Positions 52,973-62,133 of a stretch of DNA of 64,000 nucleotides are shown here, one piece after another (the first letter of the stretch is position 1; each line of letters opens with the position of its first letter). The stretch is taken from NCBI RefSeq assembly GCF_015291625.1, contig NZ_CP030047.1, positions 4,092,001 through 4,156,000 of the forward strand. The letters are read 5' to 3'. The notes beneath the pieces were generated by a model. The model was given only the letters and a program-made list of their open reading frames with translations. It was not told the DNA's origin and did not search any database. The position numbers and the translations under genes are program-made. The stretch is from Bradyrhizobium sp. CCBAU 53421. GTDB lineage: Bacteria; Pseudomonadota; Alphaproteobacteria; Rhizobiales; Xanthobacteraceae.

Positions 52973-53869
52973 CTAGCGCTCACGGCTCCACGGGAAGAGG
53001 GAGGCCGGGAAATCGGCCGCGTAGCGGTGACCGATCGGCGGACGGGGCTCTTCCTGCGGAGGATTCCGGTCGGGCTCGACCACCTTCCTGTAAAGATGCC
53101 AGGTCGCATGACCAAGCACCGGCAGAACGACGCAGAGGCCGACGAAGAATGGCAGTGAGCCCACGGCCAGCAATACCGCAACGATCAGTCCCCAAGCGGC
53201 CATCTCGATTGGATTCATCATCACGGCCCGTATCGAGATGCGGATCGCGTCGATCGCCGTCGCATGACGGTCGAGCATCAGTGGAAATGAGACGACGCTG
53301 ACGCATAGGGAAACCAAGGCGAAAAGGAAGCCGACGCCGCATCCGACGATGATGAGCGACCAGCCTTCGGGCGTCGTCAACACGCGCTTTGCGAAATCGG
53401 GGATGCTCGCGGCCGGCGCATAGCCGAACGTCATGATGTAGATCGCGTCCGCGGTGGCGATCCAGACCCCGAACAGAACGAGCAGGAGAACGCCAAGTTC
53501 GAACATGGCGCCGAACGACGGCGCACGCAGCACCTGCATTGCATCCCAGGCTCCTGGCTCCTCTCCGCGTTCGCGTCGTCGGCTCAGTTCGTAGAGGCCT
53601 AATCCGGCGAAGGGACCGATCAGGGCGAAGCCGGCGGCGAGCGGAAACAGCAGGGGCAGCACCGAATAGCCAAGCACAAGTCTAAACAGGACAAGTCCGA
53701 GCACGGGATACATCACGCACAGAACGATTGCGTGGGTCGGGATGGCCTTGAAGTCCTCCCAGCCGAGGCGCAGCGCGTCGCCCAGGTCGGAAAGGCTGAT
53801 CTTGCGAACGACGTAGGCGGTAGAGACGCCAAACAATTGCAGTTTGGGTCGTGCGAACACCGTGGTCAT
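52973..53869 (-). CDS. DUF2189 membrane protein
   Basis: 298 residues from ATG 53869, behind AAGGAGACCGG. Six membrane helices with the DUF2189 opening VRKISLSDLGDALRLGWEDFKAIPTHAIVLCVMYPVLGLVL and the FALIGPFAGLGLYELSRRRERGE segment; the C-terminus is YRKVVEPDRNPPQEEPRPPIGHRYAADFPASLFPW. The family occurs near cytochrome oxidase genes in alphaproteobacteria, as here (the aa3 operon begins 530 bases away, divergent). Function unknown. Confidence 0.9.
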   Translation of the reverse strand: MTTVFARPKLQLFGVSTAYVVRKISLSDLGDALRLGWEDFKAIPTHAIVLCVMYPVLGLVLFRLVLGYSVLPLLFPLAAGFALIGPFAGLGLYELSRRRERGEEPGAWDAMQVLRAPSFGAMFELGVLLLVLFGVWIATADAIYIMTFGYAPAASIPDFAKRVLTTPEGWSLIIVGCGVGFLFALVSLCVSVVSFPLMLDRHATAIDAIRISIRAVMMNPIEMAAWGLIVAVLLAVGSLPFFVGLCVVLPVLGHATWHLYRKVVEPDRNPPQEEPRPPIGHRYAADFPASLFPWSRER

Positions 53870-54401
53870 GGTTCCGGTCTCCTTGCTTGTGGCCGCAGGG
53901 GAACGGAGCGCCATCAACACACGCACATCCGCCTCATGCGCGAAAATCGCGACTGAGTCCGGCAAATCAGATTCAACCAGAAGGAGCTTGCCGGACGACA
54001 TCTGTCGCAACCGGTCAAGTAAAACTAGTCCGATGCGCGGCAGAAGCAAGGTGGCGAATGCGGTCGGGAGAATTGTGCAGGTGCACACACGAGGTCTTGC
54101 GATGCACCATGCGATAGGGGAGGGCCGACCGGTGTTCGCGGCATCCAACACGCGCCGGATAGCGGCGGGCATTACTCCTCTATTGACGTCTGGCTCGATG
54201 GGTACCATGTTGATGATTGACGCCCCCAGCTCCGATGAGGTTGCGGCCGTGACGTTGAGTTTTTGTCATGTCCCAGCATCGTGACCGGCAGAATGGGCGA
54301 GGCAAAAGCCACGGTGATGGTGAACGTGAGACCATCCCTCTGACGTGAGCTCCGCCCTTTCGTTCGTCTCCGCAGCCTTCGATGGCAAGGAGGAATGAGG
54401 G
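53870..54401. other. Intergenic region between DUF2189 gene and aa3 oxidase operon
   Basis: About 530 bases. The DUF2189 reading frame remains open upstream to 54208, but that stretch has no recognisable domain and a good ribosome site marks 53869 as the start. Frames on the plus strand also show nothing recognisable. It probably holds the divergent promoters; no clear operator found. Confidence 0.4.
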
Positions 54402-55235
54402 ATGGCTGTAGCGATCTTACTGCTCCTGGTTGCCGTCGCCTCGGTGCTGTTTCACCTCTACAGCCCCTGGTGGTGGACCCCGATTGCCTCGAACTGGCGC
54501 TACATCGACGACACGATCAACCTGACATTCTGGATCACCGGAGCAGTGTTCTGCGCGGTGATAGCCTTCATGGCCTATTGCGTCCTGCGCTTTCACCACA
54601 CCGAGGGACGGCGCGCCCACTACAATCCCGAGAACAAGAAGCTCGAATGGTGGCTCAGCATCGGCACCGCGATCGGCGTCGTCGCCATGCTGGCGCCCGG
54701 CCTCGTCGTCTGGCACCAGTTCGTCACCGTTCCTGCCGACGCGACCGACGTCGAGGTCGTTGGACAACAGTGGATGTGGAGTTATCGGCTCCCGGGGAAG
54801 GACGGCCGGCTCGGCACGTCAGATGCGCGCCTGATCAGTTCCGAGAATCCACTCGGGTTGAATCCCAATGATCCGAACGGACAGGACGACATCGTCGTCC
54901 AAAACGAGGATCTGCATCTGCCGGTCGGGAAGCCGGTGAAGGTGTTGCTCCGCTCGATCGACGTACTGCACGATTTCTATGTGCCCGAGTTCCGGGCCAA
55001 GATGGACATGATACCGGGCTCGGTGACCTATTACTGGCTCACGCCGACCCGCACCGGGACATTCGACGTTCTCTGTGCGGAGCTGTGCGGTGCTGCGCAC
55101 GCGCAAATGCGGAGCAGGGTCGTCGTGGAGGAAGCGAAAGAATATCACGCGTGGCTCGAGAAGCAGCGAACGTTTGCGGAGTTGTCAGGCCAGCGCGACG
55201 TCGCGAAGGCCGCATACAGGACTGGCAGCGAATGA
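54402..55235 (+). CDS. ctaC: Cytochrome c oxidase subunit II (aa3-type)
   Basis: 277 residues, ATG 54402 behind AAGGAGG. Two N-terminal helices, then the CuA cupredoxin domain with all ligands: His190, Cys225, Cys229, His233, Met236 (CAELCGAAHAQM). It accepts electrons from cytochrome c; there is no fused c-type heme domain. The QQWMWSYRLPGKDGRLGTSDARL insert is typical of this operon's type. First gene of an operon ending with the heme O synthase. Confidence 0.95.
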   Translation: MAVAILLLLVAVASVLFHLYSPWWWTPIASNWRYIDDTINLTFWITGAVFCAVIAFMAYCVLRFHHTEGRRAHYNPENKKLEWWLSIGTAIGVVAMLAPGLVVWHQFVTVPADATDVEVVGQQWMWSYRLPGKDGRLGTSDARLISSENPLGLNPNDPNGQDDIVVQNEDLHLPVGKPVKVLLRSIDVLHDFYVPEFRAKMDMIPGSVTYYWLTPTRTGTFDVLCAELCGAAHAQMRSRVVVEEAKEYHAWLEKQRTFAELSGQRDVAKAAYRTGSE

Positions 55236-55318
55236 ACATGCCGACGAGGATCGGCCGGATGTTCGGCCGGATATGAAGTGAACTCGTCGCTGAGCGGAAG
55301 ACCAAGGAGGGTATTCCG

Positions 55319-57094
55319 ATGGTCGATATCCCGTTTGATGAGGTCGCAGGCATCCCGCCCGCCGAAGTAGGTGAGGTCGAGCTCTATCATCCGCACAGCT
55401 GGTGGACGAGGTACGTCTTTTCGCAAGACGCCAAGGTGATCGCCGTCCAGTACTCGATCACGGCGATGTCGATCGGAATGGTTGCGCTGGTGCTGTCGTG
55501 GATGATGCGGCTGCAACTAGGATTCCCCGGCACGTTCTCCTTTATCGATGCCAATCAGTACCTTCAGTTCATCACCATGCACGGCATGATCATGGTGATC
55601 TACCTGCTCACGGCGCTGTTCCTCGGCGGCTTTGGCAACTACCTCATCCCGCTGATGGTCGGCGCGCGGGACATGGTCTTCCCCTACGTGAACATGCTGA
55701 GCTATTGGGTCTACCTGCTCGCGGTGCTGGTGCTGGCCGCGACGTTCTTCGTGCCGGGCGGGCCGACCGGCGCCGGCTGGACGCTTTATCCACCCCAGGC
55801 GATTCTCTCCGGTACCCCCGGACAGGACTGGGGCATCGTTCTCATGCTGGCCTCGCTGATCCTGTTCATCATCGGCTTCACGATGGGCGGGCTCAATTAC
55901 GTGGTAACGGTATTGCAGGCCCGCACACGTGGCATGACCTTGATGCGCATGCCCTTGACGGTGTGGGGCATCTTCACCGCCACCGTGATGGCGCTGCTGG
56001 CGTTCCCGGCGCTGTTCGTGGCCTCGGTGATGCTGCTGCTCGACCGCCTCCTTGGAACCAGCTTCTTCATGCCGACACTGGTCGAGATGGGCCAGCTGAC
56101 CAAGTATGGCGGCGGCAGCCCGATCCTGTTCCAGCATTTGTTCTGGTTCTTCGGTCACCCCGAAGTCTACATCGTCGCGCTGCCGGCGTTCGGCATCATC
56201 TCGGATCTGATCAGTACGCACGCGCGCAAGAACATCTTCGGCTATCGCATGATGGTCTGGGCGATCGTGGCGATCGGGGCGCTGAGCTTCGTCGTGTGGG
56301 CGCACCACATGTATGTCAGCGGCATGCACCCGTATTTCGGGTTCTTCTTCGCCACCACGACGCTCATCATCGCGATCCCGACCGCGATCAAGGTCTATAA
56401 CTGGGTGCTGACCCTTTGGCGCGGCGACATCCATCTCACGGTGCCGATGCTGTTTGCGCTCGGCTTCATCGTCACCTTCGTCAATGGCGGCCTGACCGGG
56501 CTGTTCCTCGGCAACGTCGTCGTCGATGTTCCGCTGTCCGATACGATGTTCGTTGTCGCGCACTTCCACATGGTGATGGGGATTGCCCCGATCATGGCCG
56601 TGTTCGGCGGAATCTATCATTGGTATCCGAAGGTCACCGGGCGGATGCTCAATGATGTGCTCGGACGGTTCCACTTCTGGGTGACGTTCATCGGGGCCTA
56701 TGCGGTGTTCTTCCCGATGCACTATCTCGGCCTGCTTGGGATGCCGCGCCGCTATCACGACATCGGCGAGACCTCCTTCGTCCCGGCATCCGCCCATGAC
56801 CTCAATGCATTCATGAGCGTCGCGGCGCTGATTGTCGGCTTCGCCCAGCTCGTCTTCCTCTTCAATCTGGTCTGGAGCCTGTTCAAGGGAAAAGAGGCGG
56901 GCGGCAATCCCTGGGGTGCCACCTCGCTGGAATGGCAGACGCCGGAGACCCCGCCGGGGCACGGCAACTGGGGCAAGGAGCTCCCCGTCGTCTATCGCTG
57001 GGCTTACGATTACAGCGTGCCCGGTGCCGCCAGGGACTTCATCCCGCAGAATGAACCGCCGGCCAAGGTGCTGGCTCAGGGAGCCCATCCGTGA
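55319..57094 (+). CDS. ctaD: Cytochrome c oxidase subunit I (A-family)
   Basis: 591 residues behind AAGGAGG (55304-55310). Twelve or more helices. The A-family motif WFFGHPEVYI is present, with the proton-channel glutamate and cross-linked His-Tyr, then HHMYVSGM and VAHFHMVMG for CuB and heme ligands. It reduces O2 in the heme-copper centre. This is a distinct enzyme from the B-family oxidase at 44023-45648. Confidence 0.96.
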   Translation: MVDIPFDEVAGIPPAEVGEVELYHPHSWWTRYVFSQDAKVIAVQYSITAMSIGMVALVLSWMMRLQLGFPGTFSFIDANQYLQFITMHGMIMVIYLLTALFLGGFGNYLIPLMVGARDMVFPYVNMLSYWVYLLAVLVLAATFFVPGGPTGAGWTLYPPQAILSGTPGQDWGIVLMLASLILFIIGFTMGGLNYVVTVLQARTRGMTLMRMPLTVWGIFTATVMALLAFPALFVASVMLLLDRLLGTSFFMPTLVEMGQLTKYGGGSPILFQHLFWFFGHPEVYIVALPAFGIISDLISTHARKNIFGYRMMVWAIVAIGALSFVVWAHHMYVSGMHPYFGFFFATTTLIIAIPTAIKVYNWVLTLWRGDIHLTVPMLFALGFIVTFVNGGLTGLFLGNVVVDVPLSDTMFVVAHFHMVMGIAPIMAVFGGIYHWYPKVTGRMLNDVLGRFHFWVTFIGAYAVFFPMHYLGLLGMPRRYHDIGETSFVPASAHDLNAFMSVAALIVGFAQLVFLFNLVWSLFKGKEAGGNPWGATSLEWQTPETPPGHGNWGKELPVVYRWAYDYSVPGAARDFIPQNEPPAKVLAQGAHP

Positions 57095-57795
57095 GTGCCA
57101 TCGTCCTGTTCATTGCTACGATTGCAGCGATCGCGGGATGGTGGCTCTCGCAGCAACGGCTGGCCGCCAAGCCGTGGCTGGAGCAGGGCATTGCCGTCGA
57201 TCTTCGCGGCGATCGCGGCTCTTCGGTGCCGGCGGCGAAGATCGGCCTCGGTGTTTTTCTCGCGGTGGTCGGCTCGCTGTTCGCGCTCCTGATCAGCGCC
57301 TACTCGATGCGCACCACCATGGTGGATTGGCGCGAGCTGCCGCTGCCGAGGTTAGTGTGGTTCAACACCGGCGTTCTCGTCATCAGCAGCGTGGCGCTGC
57401 AATGGGCGCTGATGGCCGCGCGCCACGACGACCATGAGGGCTTGATCGCGGGCCTGTTGGTCGGCGGTGCATCGGCCGTGATGTTCCTGACCGGGCAGCT
57501 CGTGGTGTGGCAGCAGCTCAACATCGCCGGGTATGTCGTGGCGTCGAATCCGGCCAATTCCTTCTTCTATCTGATCACCGCGCTCCACGGGCTGCACGTG
57601 ACCGGCGGCCTGGTGGCGCTCGGCAGGGCGACCGTAAAACTGTGGCGCGGCGCGCCGATGACGCAGATGCGCTTGAGCGTCGAGCTTTGCACCATCTACT
57701 GGCATTTCCTGTTGTTGGTCTGGCTGGTCCTGCTCGGTCTGCTGACTGGCTGGACCGACAATTTCGTCGACATCTGTCGACAGTTGCTCACCTAG
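57091..57795 (+). CDS. Cytochrome c oxidase subunit III-like protein (first copy)
   Basis: 234 residues from GTG 57091, overlapping the stop of subunit I by four bases. Six or seven membrane helices with the subunit III features ALHGLHVTGGLVALGRATVKLW and ELCTIYWHFLLLVWLVLLGLL. It is followed by a second subunit III gene. The two may form an unusual oxidase with two III-type subunits, or one may assist assembly. N-terminal helix VLFIATIAAIAGWWLS. Confidence 0.85.
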   Translation: MSAIVLFIATIAAIAGWWLSQQRLAAKPWLEQGIAVDLRGDRGSSVPAAKIGLGVFLAVVGSLFALLISAYSMRTTMVDWRELPLPRLVWFNTGVLVISSVALQWALMAARHDDHEGLIAGLLVGGASAVMFLTGQLVVWQQLNIAGYVVASNPANSFFYLITALHGLHVTGGLVALGRATVKLWRGAPMTQMRLSVELCTIYWHFLLLVWLVLLGLLTGWTDNFVDICRQLLT

Positions 57796-57810
57796 CGAGG
57801 GCAGGAAGCG

Positions 57811-58533
57811 ATGACGGAAACCACACTCGCAACCCCCAAGGCGCTGCCCGGAACGATACCCGGATTGCGAGGCATCGCCGCCGACTGGGCCTCGGACCAG
57901 CGCGCGTTCAAGAACGTGTCGTGGGGGAAGGCCATGATGTGGATCTTCCTTCTGAGCGACACCTTCATCTTCAGCTGCTTCCTGCTGTCGTACATGACGG
58001 CGCGAATATCGACGACGGTGCCGTGGCCGAATCCCAGCGAAGTCTTCGCGCTCAATATCGGCGGCCGGCACATCCCGCTCATCCTGATCGCGATCATGAC
58101 CTTCATCCTGATCAGCAGCAGCGGGACGATGGCGATGGCCGTCAACTTCGGTTACCGCCGGGATCGCGTCAAAACGGCAGCCTTGATGCTGGCCACCGCG
58201 GCATTCGGCGCGACGTTCGTCGGAATGCAGGCTTTCGAATGGACCAAGCTGATCATGGAGGGCGTGCGGCCCTGGGGCAACCCGTGGGGCGCACCGCAAT
58301 TTGGCGCCTGCTTCTTCATGATCACCGGCTTCCACGGCACCCACGTGACCATCGGTGTGATCTTCCTGATCGCCATCGCGCGAAAGGTTTTGCGGGGAGA
58401 CTTCGATGTCGAGCGGCGCGGGTTTTTCACGAGCCGCAAGGGCTACTACGAGATCGTCGAAATCATGGGCCTGTACTGGCATTTCGTCGATCTGGTCTGG
58501 GTGTTCATCTTTGCGTTCTTTTATCTCTGGTGA
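57811..58533 (+). CDS. ctaE: Cytochrome c oxidase subunit III (second copy)
   Basis: 240 residues, ATG 57811. Canonical subunit III helices: GKAMMWIFLLSDTFIFSCFLLSYM, FEWTKLIMEG, FFMITGFHGTHVTIGVIFLIAIARKVL, and the end EIVEIMGLYWHFVDLVWVFIFAFFYLW. It stabilises subunit I and helps proton uptake. It starts 15 bases after the first subunit III-like gene. Confidence 0.92.
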   Translation: MTETTLATPKALPGTIPGLRGIAADWASDQRAFKNVSWGKAMMWIFLLSDTFIFSCFLLSYMTARISTTVPWPNPSEVFALNIGGRHIPLILIAIMTFILISSSGTMAMAVNFGYRRDRVKTAALMLATAAFGATFVGMQAFEWTKLIMEGVRPWGNPWGAPQFGACFFMITGFHGTHVTIGVIFLIAIARKVLRGDFDVERRGFFTSRKGYYEIVEIMGLYWHFVDLVWVFIFAFFYLW

Positions 58534-58541
58534 GGTCGCGC

Positions 58542-58949
58542 ATGACAGAAGCAGCGGTACATGTGGAAGGGCAGGCAGCACAACATGCGCTACACACCTA
58601 TGTGCATGGTGCGGTGGCATCAGGCGCCGCGCATGCAGAGGGGCAGCAGCACCCGATCAAGCTCTATCTCGTGGTCTGGGGATGGCTGTTCGTGCTCAGC
58701 ACCTGCTCCTATCTCGTCGACTATTTCGGTATCCACGGCCACCTGCGATGGTCGCTGATCCTGCTGTTCATGGTGCTGAAGGCCGGCCTGATCGTCGCCG
58801 TATTCATGCATATGGCCTGGGAGCGGTTGGCGTTGGCCTACGCCATCCTGTTGCCGCCGGTGCTGGTGCTGGTTTTTGTAGGGATCATGGTGTTCGAATC
58901 CGACTATACGCATCTGCTTCGGGTGATGTTCTTCGCCTCGGCAAGCTAG
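58542..58949 (+). CDS. Cytochrome c oxidase subunit IV (prokaryotic)
   Basis: 135 residues from ATG 58542, eight bases after subunit III; a longer frame that overlaps upstream genes is discarded. A hydrophilic His-rich N-terminus (HVEGQAAQHALHTYVHGAV...) is followed by three helices (LYLVVWGWLFVLSTCSYLVDYF, LILLFMVLKAGLIVAVFMHM, AYAILLPPVLVLVFVGIMVF). This is the CoxIV/CyoD-like small subunit pattern. It belongs to the same operon. Confidence 0.9.
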   Translation: MTEAAVHVEGQAAQHALHTYVHGAVASGAAHAEGQQHPIKLYLVVWGWLFVLSTCSYLVDYFGIHGHLRWSLILLFMVLKAGLIVAVFMHMAWERLALAYAILLPPVLVLVFVGIMVFESDYTHLLRVMFFASAS

Positions 58950-59017
58950 AAATGGGACGGCCTTGCGAAGAAGGCCTTCAACCGATGGCTTTTTCGAACT
59001 GACGAGGAATTAATCTC

Positions 59018-59926
59018 GTGCAAATCAATCGTTCAATTCTTCGCCGGAGCTATGCCAACATCGGAGACTATGTCGCACTGACGAAACCGCGCGTGATGTC
59101 GCTGGTCGTCTTTACCGCACTTGTCGGTCTCATGGTCGCACCGGGCGGCATCGATCCCTTCACCGGGCTCGCTGCTCTTCTTTGCATCGCTGCGGGCGCC
59201 GGCGCCGCGGGTGCGCTCAATATGTGGTACGACGCCGACATCGACGCGATGATGGCACGCACCGCCATCCGTCCAATTCCCAGCGGCCGCGTATCGCGCC
59301 CGGAAGCATTGGTCTTCGGATTGATGCTCGGCACGTGCGCCGTCCTGGCCCTCGGCACCTTGCTGAACCTGGCCGCTGCTGCGCTGCTCGCCTTCACGAT
59401 CTTCTTCTACGTCGTCGTCTACACGATGTGGCTCAAACGCCGAACGCCGCAGAATATCGTCATTGGCGGTGCCGCCGGTGCACTCCCTCCGGTGATCGGC
59501 TGGGTCGCGGTCACGGGATATGTCGGGCTCGAGCCGTTCATCCTGTTTCTGATCATCTTCCTTTGGACGCCACCCCACTTCTGGGCACTGTCGCTCAATC
59601 TTGCTGGAGAGTATGCCCGCGCCGGAGTGCCGATGTTGCCGGTCGTGGCTGGCAAGACCGAAACAAAGCGCCAGATTCTTCTCTATAGCGTGCTTTTGGT
59701 TCCGACCTCACTGCTGCCTTGCGCACTGGGGTTTGCGGGAGCCGTCTATGGCGCGGCTGCGGCGACGCTGGGCGCGATCATGATTGTTCTCGCATGGCTG
59801 GTACGCCGCAGCCACGACAAGGAACGGCGGCCTGCTCGTCGCTTGTTCGTGTTTTCGATGCTCTATCTGGTCCTTCTTTTCGGGGGGCTGCTGATGAATG
59901 CTGCGCCCTACGCTCAGTCCCACTGA
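59018..59926 (+). CDS. ctaB: Heme O synthase (protoheme IX farnesyltransferase)
   Basis: 302 residues from GTG 59018. It farnesylates heme b to heme O for the oxidases. The UbiA-type motif [25 protein letters not shown] has the conserved Asn/Asp residues, followed by [26 protein letters not shown] and [10 protein letters not shown]. Nine helices. The last gene of the aa3 operon. No ctaG or SURF1 gene is seen nearby, so assembly factors must lie elsewhere. Confidence 0.95.
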   Translation: MQINRSILRRSYANIGDYVALTKPRVMSLVVFTALVGLMVAPGGIDPFTGLAALLCIAAGAGAAGALNMWYDADIDAMMARTAIRPIPSGRVSRPEALVFGLMLGTCAVLALGTLLNLAAAALLAFTIFFYVVVYTMWLKRRTPQNIVIGGAAGALPPVIGWVAVTGYVGLEPFILFLIIFLWTPPHFWALSLNLAGEYARAGVPMLPVVAGKTETKRQILLYSVLLVPTSLLPCALGFAGAVYGAAAATLGAIMIVLAWLVRRSHDKERRPARRLFVFSMLYLVLLFGGLLMNAAPYAQSH

Positions 59927-60259
59927 CTGATTGGATGATACGGGCAAACCATATACTCAATCGGAATCCCGATAAACCGAAGAAATCTGCGCGGGGGCCT
60001 GCGCCGTGGGGCAAACTCGGTGGTCGACTATGCCGGGACCCGCCGGACCCAAGCCCGTTTCGCGACCCTTTGGTCCCGTATGGCCAACGTGGCGGCCGAA
60101 CCGCCACAATCCTGCGGAATTGCGATAGGCCGGCGCGGCGACCGGCCGCGGAGATCAAGAGGCAACAAAATTAGTTCTAGCCAATAACAATGCTAGTTCA
60201 GACGCAATCTGAGGTGTAACGTCCGCAGCTCCCTCAGTAACAGTCAGGGACGCGCCCAT
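59927..60259. other. Intergenic region after the aa3 operon
   Basis: About 330 bases. The region has no recognisable gene; an open frame starting near 59936 (basic, proline-rich) resembles no family I know. AT-rich stretch near 60160-60200 probably holds the promoter of the following small gene. Confidence 0.4.
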
Positions 60260-60442
60260 ATGTCTGCTCTCCAAGCAAAGCTGGAACGATTTGAGATCCT
60301 TGCGGTCGAATGCGAGACGATCGCTAGCCGGGCGCTGGATGGGGACAATCGCGAGCTATATCTGCGGCTGGGTGCGCGCTATCGCGACCTGGCGACCGAT
60401 ATGCGGAACGTGATCGCGACCGTCGATGGTGCAGCGGCCTAG
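60260..60442 (+). CDS. 60-residue helical protein
   Basis: Sixty residues, MSALQAKLERFEILAVECE..., predominantly alpha-helical with a charged heptad-like pattern (LERFEILAVECETIASRAL, LRLGARYRDLATDMRNVI). No signal or membrane segment. Resembles short conserved hypothetical proteins of Bradyrhizobium. The ATG lies 17 bases after a possible CAGGGA site. Function unknown. Confidence 0.6.
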   Translation: MSALQAKLERFEILAVECETIASRALDGDNRELYLRLGARYRDLATDMRNVIATVDGAAA

Positions 60443-60603
60443 CTGCTGCTGGATCGGTGGTTGACATTGCGGAAGCAGCGGCCCCAGCGAGAGGCGCAGG
60501 TTGAGGCCGCGTCCAGATGCTGTCCGTTCTCGGCTTCTGGACGACAACCGGGCATCCCTGTCGCGGCCCGCTCAGCGATCCTCGCCCGTCAGGTTAACCT
60601 GTC

Positions 60604-61485
60604 TCAGCCATAGGTCTCCACGATGAAGTCGATCAGCGCGCGGAGCTTCGGCGTCATCTTGCGGTTCTTCGGCCACAGGATCTGGCGCGCGCGGGCTTGC
60701 GTCGCATAGTTCGGCAGCAGTACCTGCAACCGGCCCGCGGCGATGTCGTCGGCCAGCAACTCGTCGCGCATCAGCACGATGCCGGCGCCGGCCAGCGCCG
60801 CATAGCGGATACCGAACGCACTGTTAATGAAGAGGCGGCTTGCGACATCGACCTGCACTTCGCCTTCCGGTCCGAAGAAGGTCCAGCGCTGCCCGTCAGA
60901 CCAGCCGGGATAGCGCAGGCATTCGTGTAAGGCGAGATCGCCTGGATGCGTCGGCGTGCCGCGTTCGGCAAGATAGCTCGGCGCGGCGCACAGCACGCCG
61001 GTATAGGGAGATAGCGAGCGCGACATCATGGTGGAGTCGGTCAGGGTGCCGACCCGGATCGCGGCGTCCAGCCCTTCCTCGAGCAGGTCGACCATTTTGT
61101 CGCTGAGGATGAGGTCGACCGAGACGTCCGGATATCTTTTCATGAAGCGGACCAGCGCGGGCGCCAGGCTGTACGATCCGAACGCGACCGAGGTCGCGAC
61201 GCGCAGCTTGCCGCGCGGCGCGCTGAGGGCCTCCTCGACCAGCGCGTCGCCGGCCTCGGCCTGCTCCAGCAGCTGCTTGCAGTGATCGAGATAGCTGCGG
61301 CCGAGCTCGGTGAGGCCCTGCCGCCGGGTGGACCGGTTGATCAATTGCGAGCCGAGCCGGTCCTCCAGAAAGCGGATATGCTTGCCGATCATGGTCGGCG
61401 ACATCCGTAATTCCTTGGCTGCCGCGGTGAAGGAGCCGAGATCGGCAACGCGGGCGAACACGGACATGCTGGTCAGTCGATCCAT
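60604..61485 (-). CDS. LysR-family transcriptional regulator
   Basis: 293 residues. N-terminal winged helix (LTSMSVFARVADLGSFTAAAKELRMSPTMIGKHIRFLEDRLGSQLINRSTRRQGLTELG), then the substrate-binding effector domain. It is divergent from the isoquinoline 1-oxidoreductase-type genes at 61669, the classical arrangement for a LysR controlling its neighbours. An inverted repeat at 61484-61505 overlaps its own start. Confidence 0.95.
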   Translation of the reverse strand: MDRLTSMSVFARVADLGSFTAAAKELRMSPTMIGKHIRFLEDRLGSQLINRSTRRQGLTELGRSYLDHCKQLLEQAEAGDALVEEALSAPRGKLRVATSVAFGSYSLAPALVRFMKRYPDVSVDLILSDKMVDLLEEGLDAAIRVGTLTDSTMMSRSLSPYTGVLCAAPSYLAERGTPTHPGDLALHECLRYPGWSDGQRWTFFGPEGEVQVDVASRLFINSAFGIRYAALAGAGIVLMRDELLADDIAAGRLQVLLPNYATQARARQILWPKNRKMTPKLRALIDFIVETYG

Positions 61486-61505
61486 GATTATAAACCAATA
61501 GTCAT
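61484..61505. promoter_or_regulatory. Candidate LysR operator
   Basis: ATGATTAT (61484-61491) and ATAGTCAT (61498-61505) form an imperfect inverted repeat (7 of 8 pairs) around a 6-base spacer. It overlaps the LysR start codon and lies 164 bases before the divergent 2Fe-2S gene, fitting autoregulation plus control of the neighbour. Confidence 0.4.
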
Positions 61506-61668
61506 TTCACTGCGGACCAAAGGGCCGCTTATAGCGTGTAGGATTTCTATTTATTACCACAAGTGAGCAATCGACGCGATGATGCGTTCGATTGCTTTGA
61601 AATACCGCCGAATTCGCCCCGAGGGACGCAATCCCGCGCAGGGCTCGAACCAGGACAGGAGTGTCAGG

Positions 61669-62130
61669 ATGCCTTTCCAGATCACGATCAACGGGACCAG
61701 TCATTCGGTCGATGCCGACGGCGATACGCCGCTGCTGTGGGTGCTGCGCGACGTGCTCGGCATGACCGGCACCAAGTTCGGCTGCGGCATGGCGCTGTGC
61801 GGCGCCTGCACGGTGCATCTCGACGACAGCGCGGTGCGCTCCTGCATCACGACGATCGACAGCATCGGCGACTCCAAGATCACCACCATCGAGGCGGTCG
61901 GCAAGACGCCGGCCGGCAAGAAGATCCAGGACGCCTGGCTCGCGCACGAGGTGCCGCAATGCGGCTACTGCCAGTCGGGCCAGATCATGTCGGCCTCCGC
62001 ACTGCTTGCGAGCAAGCCGAAGCCGACCGATGCGGACATCGACGACGCGATGTCGGGCAACATCTGCCGCTGCGGCACCTATGTCCGCATTCGCGAAGCC
62101 ATCAAGCAAGCCGCGCAGTCGGGAGGTTGA
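61669..62130 (+). CDS. iorA: Isoquinoline 1-oxidoreductase-type (2Fe-2S) subunit
   Basis: 153 residues from ATG 61669. Two 2Fe-2S clusters: Cys39, 44, 47, 59 ([15 protein letters not shown]) and Cys98, 101, 133, 135 ([17 protein letters not shown]). The short two-subunit enzyme type, with no FAD subunit, passes electrons to cytochrome c or another acceptor. The large subunit starts three bases downstream. Confidence 0.92.
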   Translation: MPFQITINGTSHSVDADGDTPLLWVLRDVLGMTGTKFGCGMALCGACTVHLDDSAVRSCITTIDSIGDSKITTIEAVGKTPAGKKIQDAWLAHEVPQCGYCQSGQIMSASALLASKPKPTDADIDDAMSGNICRCGTYVRIREAIKQAAQSGG

Positions 62131-62133
62131 GCC

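Noticed and set aside
53870..54208. N-terminal extension of the DUF2189 protein or a separate gene
   Set aside because: The frame is open but has no recognisable domain, and the best ribosome site is directly before 53869.
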